Below, in pieces: positions 24,243 through 31,474 of a stretch of DNA of 64,000 nucleotides (positions are counted from its first letter, which is position 1; every line of letters begins with the position of its first letter). This DNA is from an uncultured Bacteroidota bacterium (lineage in GTDB: Bacteria; Bacteroidota; Bacteroidia; B-17B0; Aurantibacillaceae): positions 1-64,000 of the forward strand of contig CALMVZ010000027.1 of NCBI GenBank assembly GCA_937873155.1, read 5' to 3'. Both the position numbers and the translations under genes were made by a program. Under the pieces are notes generated by a model, which saw only the letters and a program-made list of their open reading frames with translations, was not told the origin of the DNA and did no database searches.

Positions 24243-24263
24243 GATAATTTTAACCAATATTAA

Positions 24264-24295
24264 GAGCCCTTCCGTTTTCGGAAGGGCTTTTTTAT
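24264..24295 (+). terminator. intrinsic terminator of the T9SS cargo gene
   Basis: AGCCCTTCCG and CGGAAGGGCT form a 10-bp stem with a short T loop, followed by TTTTTTATT. Confidence 0.92.
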
Positions 24296-24331
24296 TACCA
24301 TTAAAACCAAAAGTCTTTGTAACTTTATAAC

Positions 24332-25459
24332 ATGAATGTTGATCTCCTTTTAGCGAGGGCATTGAAGCTCGAATTTTTAAGTATAGAAGAAGGTGTTTTC
24401 TTATTTGAGAATGCACCTACAACTGAATTAATGTTCGTTGCCAACGAGATCCGTAACATTAAAAAGAAGAATTCGAAAAAAGTTACCTGGATCATAGATC
24501 GCAATCTTAATACCACCAACGTTTGCATCGCTAATTGTAAGTTCTGTAATTTTTACAGGATCCCGGGTCACGCTGAATCCTATATAACTGATATAGCGAC
24601 TTACAAACGTAAAATTGAAGAGACCATTAAATACGGTGGTGAACAATTACTTTTGCAAGGCGGACATCATCCTGACCTTGGTTTAAGTTATTATGTGGAT
24701 CTTTTCAAACAATTAAAAGCATTATTCCCGAGTATAAAATTACACGCCCTCGGCCCGCCGGAAATTGCTCACATTACTAAACTGGAAAAATCAACCCATA
24801 CTGAAGTTTTGAAAGCTTTGAAAGAAGCAGGCTTAGATAGTTTACCGGGAGCAGGTGCTGAAATTTTAAATGATCGTGTACGCCGCTTAATTTCAAAAGG
24901 AAAATGTACAGGACGAGAGTGGCTGGAAGTAATGAAAGCAGCGCATCAATTACATTTAACTACATCGGCAACTATGATGTTCGGACATGTGGAAACTATT
25001 TACGAGCGCTTTGAACATTTAGTTTGGTTGCGTGACGTACAGGAATTAAAACCGAAAGAAGCAAAAGGATTTTTGGCTTTCATCCCATGGCCTTTCCAGG
25101 ATGATGGTACTTTATTAAGAAGAGTGAAGGGAGTTAAAAATCATGTTACTTCAGATGAATACATCCGCATGTTAGCATTAAGCAGGATCATGTTACCGAA
25201 TATCGAGAACATACAAGCTTCATGGCTAACAGTTGGAAAAGCAACTGCACAAATTTGTCTGCACGCCGGCGCTAATGACTTTGGAAGTATCATGATAGAA
25301 GAGAATGTAGTGAGTGCAGCAGGCGCTCCGCATCGTTTCACCTACAAAACCATCCAGGATTCAATCCGTGAAGCAGGTTTCGAACCTCAATTAAGAAATC
25401 AGCAATACGAAGAACGAGCTATTCCTGAAAATATCCAGGAACAGGTGATCGATTATTAA
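24332..25459 (+). CDS. mqnC: cyclic dehypoxanthinyl futalosine synthase
   Basis: 375-residue radical SAM enzyme with the cluster motif C65-x3-C69-x2-C72 (CIANCKFCNFY), preceded by TWIIDRNLNTTNVC, typical of MqnC. LLQGGHHPDLG, PGAGAEIL, SATMMFGHVET and GFLAFIPWPFQ are further MqnC blocks. MqnC closes dehypoxanthine futalosine to its cyclic form in the futalosine route to menaquinone. MqnE is a similar radical SAM enzyme, but the PGAGAEIL and IPWPFQ context favours MqnC. The gene stands alone here and overlaps the convergent peptidase gene by 4 bases. Confidence 0.9.
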   Translation: MNVDLLLARALKLEFLSIEEGVFLFENAPTTELMFVANEIRNIKKKNSKKVTWIIDRNLNTTNVCIANCKFCNFYRIPGHAESYITDIATYKRKIEETIKYGGEQLLLQGGHHPDLGLSYYVDLFKQLKALFPSIKLHALGPPEIAHITKLEKSTHTEVLKALKEAGLDSLPGAGAEILNDRVRRLISKGKCTGREWLEVMKAAHQLHLTTSATMMFGHVETIYERFEHLVWLRDVQELKPKEAKGFLAFIPWPFQDDGTLLRRVKGVKNHVTSDEYIRMLALSRIMLPNIENIQASWLTVGKATAQICLHAGANDFGSIMIEENVVSAAGAPHRFTYKTIQDSIREAGFEPQLRNQQYEERAIPENIQEQVIDY

Positions 25460-26724
25460 AACATCACCTCCAAACTTTGTTGTTTTAGCAATAAAAATTT
25501 CGCGCCATTCTCTGTGATCAGCATTTCGTCTTCGATCCGTATTCCGAATTCACCCAATAAATAAATACCGGGCTCGTTGCTCATCACGTTTCCTTTTTCC
25601 ATCAGGCGTTTATTTCCGCCAACAACATAATACCATTCGTGTCCGTCCATTCCGATACCATGTCCTAAACGATGCGTAAAATATTTATAGCCGGGGCCAT
25701 AACCTGCATCGCTGACAACTTTTCTTGCAACCGCATCAACTGATTCAAAACTTACTCCGGGTTTAGCATAAGCAAGAGCATCGGATTGTGATTTCTGAAC
25801 TATTTTAAAAATATCATTCATCTTTTTAGTTGGCGTTCCGAATACTATAGTGCGGGTTATATCAGATTCATAACCTTCCACAGAACAACCGCCGTCGATT
25901 AGTACAATATCATTCTTCTTTAATTTAACTTCCTTTACTAAACCATGAGGATGAGCACTGGCTTCTCCGAACAGAACCAAAGCACCGCCTCCGACACCAA
26001 ATTCCGCAAACAAATTAGTAAGTATGGTTCCGAATTCACTTTCAGTCATGCCTTCTTTTAATTGTTTAACGGCAGCTAAATAAACTTCCTGTGTCATGTC
26101 ATTCGCGATCTGCATTAATTCAATTTCATGTTCGGTTTTAACACCGCGACAGCCTGCTGTAATTACATTTGCACTTATTATTTTAGCGGTTGGGATTGCT
26201 TTCTGAAATCCTTCCGTTACAAAATAGCGTGTCGTTTCTTCAAGCCCGAGTGTGGAAGTGGTTAGGCCATTTTCTTTTAAGATTTTTGTGATCAAGTCGA
26301 ACGGACTTTCATTTTCTTCCCAGCAATATAATTTTCCGTTTCCTGTTTGTTCCTGCGCCCGTGTTTCTTCGAATTTTGGAGAAATAAAAAAGGGAGCGCC
26401 ATTCTTTGGCAATAACATGCCGAATAAACGTTCTGATCTTCCCCAATGAATTCCTGTAAAATAATCTAAAGATGTTCCGCCTTCCATGAAAACAGCATCT
26501 ATATTATTTTCACTCATTAACTTTTGAGCTTGAGCAATTCGCTGCGAACGTTCTTCTTTTGTGATCGGTTTTATCCGATCGCGTATCTTTTTTATAGTTG
26601 CAGGATCGATAGATCCTTTTGTAGGTTCATGTTTTGCCCCTATAGTATCTGCAAATAATTGTGTAGAAGTTAATGCGGCAGTTGAAACAATTCCTGTTGT
26701 TCTTAAAAAATTGCGACGGTTCAT
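25456..26724 (-). CDS. Tat-exported M24 metallopeptidase (Xaa-Pro peptidase-like)
   Basis: 422 residues from the ATG at 26724, which begins MNRRNFLRTTGIVSTAALTS, a twin-arginine signal. The N-terminal creatinase-like domain is followed by the pita-bread catalytic domain with all metal ligands: Asp in VLIDGGCSVEGY, Asp in SDITRTIVFG, His in HRLGHGIGMDGHEW, Glu in NEPGIYL and Glu in RIEDEML. It is probably a periplasmic aminopeptidase acting on Xaa-Pro or related dipeptides. Convergent with mqnC. Confidence 0.9.
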   Translation of the reverse strand: MNRRNFLRTTGIVSTAALTSTQLFADTIGAKHEPTKGSIDPATIKKIRDRIKPITKEERSQRIAQAQKLMSENNIDAVFMEGGTSLDYFTGIHWGRSERLFGMLLPKNGAPFFISPKFEETRAQEQTGNGKLYCWEENESPFDLITKILKENGLTTSTLGLEETTRYFVTEGFQKAIPTAKIISANVITAGCRGVKTEHEIELMQIANDMTQEVYLAAVKQLKEGMTESEFGTILTNLFAEFGVGGGALVLFGEASAHPHGLVKEVKLKKNDIVLIDGGCSVEGYESDITRTIVFGTPTKKMNDIFKIVQKSQSDALAYAKPGVSFESVDAVARKVVSDAGYGPGYKYFTHRLGHGIGMDGHEWYYVVGGNKRLMEKGNVMSNEPGIYLLGEFGIRIEDEMLITENGAKFLLLKQQSLEVMF

Positions 26725-26752
26725 AATGTTTGTTTTATGAAATAAATGTAAC

Positions 26753-26784
26753 AAAAAACCCTGAAGCATACTTCAGGGTTTTTT
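26753..26784 (-). terminator. terminator downstream of clpP
   Basis: AAAAAACCCTGAAG and CTTCAGGGTTTTTT form a 14-base symmetric stem with a 4-base loop and T-tracts on both strands. It ends clpP transcription on the minus strand, just before the peptidase gene. Confidence 0.88.
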
Positions 26785-26884
26785 GAGGTTCCGCTAGCGC
26801 CTTTCCCATTGGGACCACTATGTGGCGGCGGTGGAATAACACCGGGTTTTATTGAAAGGGACGTCATCCTGAAAAAGTCAGGAT
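26785..26884. repeat. dispersed repeat elements between clpP and its terminator
   Basis: GAGGTTCCGCT at 26785 also occurs at 30289-30299. Next comes an interrupted palindrome around TTTCCCATTGGGA. At 26863-26882 GTCATCCTGA and TCAGGATC flank AAAAAG, the classic dispersed ATCCTGA...TCAGGAT element. None is coding. Confidence 0.5.
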
Positions 26885-27559
26885 CTACTTACTTTTCAAA
26901 AGAACTTCATCGATCATGCCATAAGCTTTCGCTTCTTCAGCTATCATCCAGCAATCGCGGTCTGAATCTGCCCAAACTTTCTCATAAGTTTGTCCGCTGT
27001 GTAAAGCGATGATCTCGTATAATTCTTTTTTCAATTTCTGGATCTCACGGGCTGTGATCTCGATGTCAGAAGCTTGTCCTTCTGCACCGCCCATCGGTTG
27101 ATGGATCATCACACGCGCATGCTTTAATGCAGTACGTTTTCCTTTTGCGCCTGCACATTGTAATACAGCGCCCATACTTGCAGCCATACCTGTACAAATA
27201 GTTGCTACATCCGGGCGAACAATTTGCATTGTATCATAAATGCCTAATCCTGCATAAACAGAACCGCCCGGTGAGTTGATATAAATTTGAATGTCTTTCT
27301 TTGCATCCACTGATTCTAAGAATAATAGTTGCGCCTGAACAATGTTAGCAACCTGGTCGTTGATGCCGGTTCCTAAAAAAATGATGCGGTCCATCATCAA
27401 ACGCGAGAAAACGTCCATTTGCGCCACATTTAACTGACGCTCTTCTATAATATATGGTGTTAAAGAAGATGTGATGCGGTTAGAATAGCTATCGTAAGTA
27501 AGGCTATTGATACCCATATGCTTTGTGGCATATTTCTTGAATTCATTATTGTCGAACAT
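26885..27559 (-). CDS. clpP: ATP-dependent Clp protease proteolytic subunit
   Basis: 224 residues with the catalytic triad S128 (GMAASMGA), H153 (VMIHQPMGG) and D202 (SDRDCWM), and the INSPGGSV oxyanion strip. It forms the tetradecameric protease that works with ClpX/ClpA. It is monocistronic, with a consensus promoter 42 bases upstream and a strong terminator. The clpX and tig genes often beside clpP are absent here. Confidence 0.97.
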   Translation of the reverse strand: MFDNNEFKKYATKHMGINSLTYDSYSNRITSSLTPYIIEERQLNVAQMDVFSRLMMDRIIFLGTGINDQVANIVQAQLLFLESVDAKKDIQIYINSPGGSVYAGLGIYDTMQIVRPDVATICTGMAASMGAVLQCAGAKGKRTALKHARVMIHQPMGGAEGQASDIEITAREIQKLKKELYEIIALHSGQTYEKVWADSDRDCWMIAEEAKAYGMIDEVLLKSK

Positions 27560-27600
27560 AGTTTTGTGTTTTATTTATCCCTGCGGGAAATTAGTGATTC

Positions 27601-27631
27601 CAAAGTTAATTGTAGAAGTGAATTATGCAAA
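27601..27631 (-). promoter_or_regulatory. promoter of clpP
   Basis: On the minus strand TTTG, a 19-base spacer and TAACTTTG fit the Bacteroidota consensus exactly; the start codon is about 41 bases downstream. Confidence 0.8.
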
Positions 27632-27685
27632 TACCATGCAGAAAGAGTTTTTAACGTTTTGTTGTCATAAAGTATGACAAACCTG

Positions 27686-28828
27686 TCAATAAGCTCTGAT
27701 GTTCCCGTTCTTTATTATATAATCTACCCCGTTAATACTGAATTTTTTACCGGCGGTTTGTTGCATTAAATCAGTAATATCCTGCTCGATAGTATGTACC
27801 GAACCTTTCGTTTTATAAGCAATGTTCAGGTAATCAGGATGGATCTCCATCCCTTCTGTAACGCCGCATAAAAGAACTCTTACAGGCACTTTAACTTTTG
27901 AAAGCAAACTTATGTCACGCACTTTTGCCCAATTGTCAGCAACTAAAATTATATTCTCAACATTTTTGGTCTTTCTTAATCCATAAAGAATAGCTTCGAT
28001 CACATTTTCGGGTGCATCGCCGCCTTGCCCGTTCCTGATGCAAAGGTTCATCGCGTTGATCAGTTGATCCACATTAGTTGCAGTGCAAAAATAAACGCCA
28101 CCGGTCACTCCAATTTTTTTCGCCTCGTCTTTTTTCTTATCGCCATCATTAAAAAAAACAAAACTTTGTCGTAGTGAATCTTTACTGAAATGAAGTTTCA
28201 ACCATGTACTCACTTGCTGCGCAAAAGGATACATACTCCCTGTAAGGTCTGCAACAATTAAAGTCTTTTGCCATTTTTTATTACGTTTAAAAACGTTGTA
28301 AACAATATTATTTATGGTATCGTTATTCGGTTTTAAATTGGTCTCCGCGTCGGTACTTCTACTCTCAAAACTGAATCGCCCTTTACGGTCGTAAACACTA
28401 TAATAGCCATCCAGGCTTCCGTTCTTATAAACGCCTTCAGCTTTTAAATAACCATTATTGTAATATTCGATCTCGGGACCGTGTTTTACACCGTTCTTAT
28501 AGGTCTCAAAAAAATCTTTGCGACATCTTTTCGAGTAATGGGTCACAGTTCCATCCAGTTTTCCGTCTTTATAAAAAGCTTCCTGCTCAACACAATCCGG
28601 ATGGTCATACCAGGTTATTTCCAGTCCGTGTTTTTTATTGTCTTTATAAGAAGTTTCCAGTTTCAGATCGCCATTTGGCCATAATTCACGCCAGAGCCCC
28701 TGTTTAAGGTTGTTCGTATCGATGATGTTTACAGTATCCTTATCCTGGATCTCAAAATGCTTGTATTGAGCTTGTGCAAAACCTGCGATAAAAACAAAGA
28801 AAAATAGGATATAGAAAGCTCTAGGCAT
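27686..28828 (-). CDS. exported MORN-like repeat protein fused to a vWA-like domain
   Basis: 380 residues. A signal peptide (to about AQAQ, 20) is followed by five or so MORN_2-type repeats at 40-150 (KQGLWRELWPNGDLKLE, KHGLEITWYDH, KLDGTVTHYSKR, VKHGPEIEYYNNGYLKAEGVYKNGSLDGYYSVYD). From about 185 there is a von Willebrand A-like domain with D193-L-T-G-S197 in place of the DxSxS MIDAS, and VENIILVADNW further on. MORN_2 repeats and vWA domains each mediate protein contacts. The combination suggests a periplasmic or surface scaffold. The function is unknown. Confidence 0.75.
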   Translation of the reverse strand: MPRAFYILFFFVFIAGFAQAQYKHFEIQDKDTVNIIDTNNLKQGLWRELWPNGDLKLETSYKDNKKHGLEITWYDHPDCVEQEAFYKDGKLDGTVTHYSKRCRKDFFETYKNGVKHGPEIEYYNNGYLKAEGVYKNGSLDGYYSVYDRKGRFSFESRSTDAETNLKPNNDTINNIVYNVFKRNKKWQKTLIVADLTGSMYPFAQQVSTWLKLHFSKDSLRQSFVFFNDGDKKKDEAKKIGVTGGVYFCTATNVDQLINAMNLCIRNGQGGDAPENVIEAILYGLRKTKNVENIILVADNWAKVRDISLLSKVKVPVRVLLCGVTEGMEIHPDYLNIAYKTKGSVHTIEQDITDLMQQTAGKKFSINGVDYIIKNGNIRAY

Positions 28829-28850
28829 ATAGCGACAAATTAAAATTGCT

Positions 28851-28858
28851 TAATTTTG
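28851..28858 (+). promoter_or_regulatory. -7 box of pheS
   Basis: TAATTTTG fits TAnnTTTG and lies 18 bases before the chosen pheS ATG at 28877. It would overlap the alternative ATG at 28856, which supports the shorter reading. Confidence 0.55.
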
Positions 28859-28876
28859 CACTCATTAGCAAATTAT

Positions 28877-29902
28877 ATGCTCGAAAAGATAAATAACTTA
28901 TTACAGGAAGTTGAACAACTGGCTGCCGGAACAAAAGAGCAGGTAGAAGAATACCGAATTAAATGGTTAAGCAAGAAGGGTGAGATCACGGTGTTGTTTG
29001 ATGAGTTTAAAACAGTTACCCCTGAATTAAAAAAAGAGCTGGGACAAAAATTAAATGACCTTAAAAATAAAGCGCAGGAAAAGATCAATCAATTAAAGGA
29101 GAAATTTGATTCATCGAATGATTCGAATACTTCTTCTGATCTTGATCTTACTTTGCCGGGTGATCCGAATATTTCTTTGGGCTCACGTCATCCATTAAGT
29201 ATTGTAAAAAACCAGATCATAGATATTTTTTCGAAGATCGGTTTTACTGTTAGTGAAGGAAGAGAGATAGAAGATGACTGGCATAATTTTACTGCTTTGA
29301 ACACGCCTGAAAATCATCCGGCGCGCGATATGCAGGATACATTTTATGTGAGTTTGAATCCTGAAATGGTGCTCCGTACACAAACATCGAGTGTACAAGT
29401 TCATATCATGGAACAGCAAAAACCACCGATCAGAACTATTTCTCCGGGGCGTGTTTACAGAAATGAGGCGATCAGCGCACGCGCGCATTGTCAGTTCCAC
29501 CAGGTAGAAGGTTTGTATATTGATTCTAAAGTTTCGTTCGCTGATCTGAAGCAAACCCTTTTATATTTTTCGCAGGAAATGTTTGGGAAAGAAACGCAAA
29601 TTCGTTTACGTCCGAGCTATTTCCCATTCACTGAACCAAGCGCTGAAGTAGATATCAGTTGCACCATTTGTAAAGGCAAAGGTTGTAACGTTTGTAAATA
29701 TAGCGGTTGGGTAGAAATTCTTGGTTGTGGAATGGTGGATCCGCAGGTGTTGGATAATTGTGGTATCGACAGTAATAAATTCAAAGGTTTTGCATTTGGT
29801 ATGGGAATAGAACGTATCGCGATGTTGAAATACCAGGTTAAGGACCTCCGCTTATTTTTCGAAAATGACGTGAGATTTTTAAGACAATTTACCTCTGCAT
29901 AA
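28877..29902 (+). CDS. pheS: phenylalanyl-tRNA synthetase alpha subunit
   Basis: 341 residues from MLEKINNLLQEV. The N-terminal coiled coil (1-85) is followed by the class II core: FSKIGFTVSEGREIEDDWHNFTALNTPENHPARD, LRTQTSSVQVHIM, GRVYRNEAISARAHCQFHQVEG, and motif 3 FGMGIERIAMLKYQVKDLR. A zinc-ribbon-like CTICKGKGCNVCKYSG segment is present, as in many bacterial PheS. It pairs with PheT, which is not in this window. The upstream ATG at 28856 is rejected because it lies inside the promoter box. Confidence 0.96.
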   Translation: MLEKINNLLQEVEQLAAGTKEQVEEYRIKWLSKKGEITVLFDEFKTVTPELKKELGQKLNDLKNKAQEKINQLKEKFDSSNDSNTSSDLDLTLPGDPNISLGSRHPLSIVKNQIIDIFSKIGFTVSEGREIEDDWHNFTALNTPENHPARDMQDTFYVSLNPEMVLRTQTSSVQVHIMEQQKPPIRTISPGRVYRNEAISARAHCQFHQVEGLYIDSKVSFADLKQTLLYFSQEMFGKETQIRLRPSYFPFTEPSAEVDISCTICKGKGCNVCKYSGWVEILGCGMVDPQVLDNCGIDSNKFKGFAFGMGIERIAMLKYQVKDLRLFFENDVRFLRQFTSA

Positions 29903-29928
29903 TGTTTCGGGTTTAGTGTTTCGGGTTT
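29903..29928. repeat. 12-bp direct repeat in the pheS-TPR spacer
   Basis: TGTTTCGGGTTT occurs twice, separated by AG (29903-29914 and 29917-29928). It is one of several low-complexity spacers of tandem words in this window. Confidence 0.7.
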
Positions 29929-29938
29929 CTGAGTTAAG

Positions 29939-30253
29939 ATGATGAATTCACGAATAGATAATTTGTTAGGAATGTTGAAAGAAGAACCAAATGATTTGTT
30001 TCTGAATTATGCTTTAGCTGTTGAATTTGTTGGACAAGAAAAATATCGGGAAGCGGAAAACCAGTTCTTAAAAACTTTGCAATTGAATAATGAATATCTG
30101 CCTTGTTATTATCAGTTAGGACAAACAGCAGAAAAATTAAATAAAGAAAAGGAGGCTTTGGCATATTATCATAAGGGAGTAGAGTTAGCAAAAAAACAAA
30201 ACAACAATAAAGCTTTAAATGAATTGAACGAAGCAATTTGGATGCTTGACTAA
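29939..30253 (+). CDS. small TPR protein
   Basis: 104 residues. Two to three tetratricopeptide helix pairs are visible: PNDLFLNYALAVEFVGQEKYREAENQFLKTLQLN, YLPCYYQLGQTAEKLNKEKEALAYYHKGVELAK, and a C-terminal capping helix. No signal peptide, so cytoplasmic. It is a protein-protein adaptor of unknown partner. It follows pheS after 36 bases and could be co-transcribed with it; the stop codon lies inside a long hairpin. Confidence 0.8.
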   Translation: MMNSRIDNLLGMLKEEPNDLFLNYALAVEFVGQEKYREAENQFLKTLQLNNEYLPCYYQLGQTAEKLNKEKEALAYYHKGVELAKKQNNNKALNELNEAIWMLD

Positions 30254-30287
30254 GTTGAAATTTTCCGCTTTTAGCGGAAACAACTTA
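30251..30287 (+). terminator. long hairpin at the end of the TPR gene
   Basis: TAAGTTG/CAACTTA and TTTCCGCT/AGCGGAAA form a two-part stem interrupted by an AAAT bulge, with a 3-base loop. It begins at the TAA stop codon. There is no T-tract, so it is a weak terminator or an mRNA-end stabiliser. Confidence 0.45.
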
Positions 30288-30340
30288 GAGGTTCCGCTGT
30301 CCCTTTGGGGGTGGAATGACAGTAAGGAAGAAAATGTTTT

Positions 30341-30913
30341 ATGGAATTAAAATTCGACATAATAGAAATTTTAAAGGTGACAATGGTATTGTTCGCAGTA
30401 ATTGATGTTATCGGGTCAATTCCTGTTATTATTTCTCTGAAAGAGCGCACCGGGCGTATTGAAGCTGCAAAGGCTTCTATGGTATCGTTTGGGATAATGG
30501 TAGTGTTCTTATTTGTAGGAAATTATATTCTTGACATTATAGGAATAGAAATAGGTGATTTCGCTATTGCAGGTTCAATTTTGTTATTCATTATTGCCTT
30601 TGAAATGATTCTTGGTGTGAAGATCTCGAAAGATGAAATGACCAATACGGCTTCTGTAGTTCCTCTCGCATTTCCGCTTATTGCAGGAACCGGCACACTC
30701 AGTACGTTACTTTCTATTAGGGCAGAGTACAATATCGTTTCTATCCTGATCGCGATCATTATCAATGTAATTGTAGTGTATTATGTTCTGAAGTATCTGA
30801 ACCTGGTGGAGCGTTTTTTAGGCCCAAGCGGTATTGCCATTCTGAAAAAAGTATTTGGTATAGTACTTCTGGCGTTAGCTATAAAACTGTTCAGGAAGTA
30901 TACCGGTTTATAG
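30341..30913 (+). CDS. MarC-family membrane protein
   Basis: 190 residues with six predicted membrane helices and MarC features: FAVIDVIGSIPVIISL, AIAGSILLFIIAFEMILG, SVVPLAFPLIAGTGTLSTLL. MarC/NAAT proteins are inner-membrane proteins of poorly known function; some are reported as amino acid exporters, and the old link to multiple antibiotic resistance has not held up. Length is slightly shorter than usual (200-220) but complete. Confidence 0.9.
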   Translation: MELKFDIIEILKVTMVLFAVIDVIGSIPVIISLKERTGRIEAAKASMVSFGIMVVFLFVGNYILDIIGIEIGDFAIAGSILLFIIAFEMILGVKISKDEMTNTASVVPLAFPLIAGTGTLSTLLSIRAEYNIVSILIAIIINVIVVYYVLKYLNLVERFLGPSGIAILKKVFGIVLLALAIKLFRKYTGL

Positions 30914-30944
30914 ATCGAACACGTTTTATTTTCGATATTAACTT

Positions 30945-30982
30945 AAACCCTAAACCCTAAACCCTAAACCCTAAACCCTAAA
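30945..30982. repeat. telomere-like AAACCCT tandem array
   Basis: Five perfect AAACCCT heptamers in a row (30945-30979), plus a partial AAA, immediately before the DMT gene start at 30989. The unit equals the plant telomere repeat, but the flanks are plain bacterial genes, so it is a bacterial simple-repeat spacer and not contamination. Confidence 0.9.
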
Positions 30983-30988
30983 TTTTCA

Positions 30989-31357
30989 ATGCGCCCGTTA
31001 TATACAATACTTCTCCTGCTCGCATCTAATACTTTTATGACTATCGCGTGGTATGGCCATTTGAAATTCAAGGATATTTCCTTTTTGAAAGATGTAGGTA
31101 TAGTTGGTACGGTCCTGATCAGTTGGTTAATTGCTTTAGTGGAATATTCCCTTATGGTTCCGGCTAATAAATTGGGAAGTGATATGAACGGAGGCCCATT
31201 TAACATGTGGCAGTTAAAGATCATCCAGGAAGTTATTTCCATCTCTGTTTTCGTCATTTTCACCCTTATTTTCTTTAAACACGAGAACTTCCGGTTCAAC
31301 CACCTCATTGGCTTTGCGTTCCTTATAGCAGCGCTTTACTTTTTCTTCAAAAAATAG
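30989..31357 (+). CDS. DMT-family membrane protein (DUF486)
   Basis: 122 residues with four membrane helices: LYTILLLLASNTFMTIAWYGHLKF, GIVGTVLISWLIALVEYSLMVPANKLG, IIQEVISISVFVIFTLIFF and LIGFAFLIAALYFFF. AWYGHLK, EYSLMVPANKLG and KIIQEVI are hallmarks of DUF486, a half-size drug/metabolite-transporter family protein. The substrate is unknown. Its ATG is 9 bases after the AAACCCT array. Confidence 0.88.
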   Translation: MRPLYTILLLLASNTFMTIAWYGHLKFKDISFLKDVGIVGTVLISWLIALVEYSLMVPANKLGSDMNGGPFNMWQLKIIQEVISISVFVIFTLIFFKHENFRFNHLIGFAFLIAALYFFFKK

Positions 31358-31361
31358 TTAT

Positions 31362-31400
31362 AGGGTTATCAGTTATAGGGTTCTAGGGTTAAAAAAGTGG
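31362..31400. repeat. tandem-word spacer AGTTATAGGGTT
   Basis: AGTTATAGGGTT occurs twice (from 31356 and from 31370), and the second copy is followed by CTAGGGTT. A low-complexity intergenic spacer of the same style as 29903-29928 and 62402-62431. Confidence 0.6.
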
Positions 31401-31474
31401 CCAATAATTAACCTTTTTCCTAATAACCAATAACTATTAACATATAACTTTTTTCATTATATTTGGTTAACTGA

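Noticed and set aside
28856-28876. Longer pheS start at 28856
   Set aside because: It lies inside the TAATTTTG promoter box, and PheS typically begins at MLEKI.
29195-29554. 119-residue minus-strand ORF inside pheS
   Set aside because: It is antisense to the conserved class II synthetase core with no independent support.
30945-30982. CRISPR array or eukaryotic contamination at the AAACCCT array
   Set aside because: The units are only 7 bases without spacers and the flanking genes are typical for Bacteroidota.
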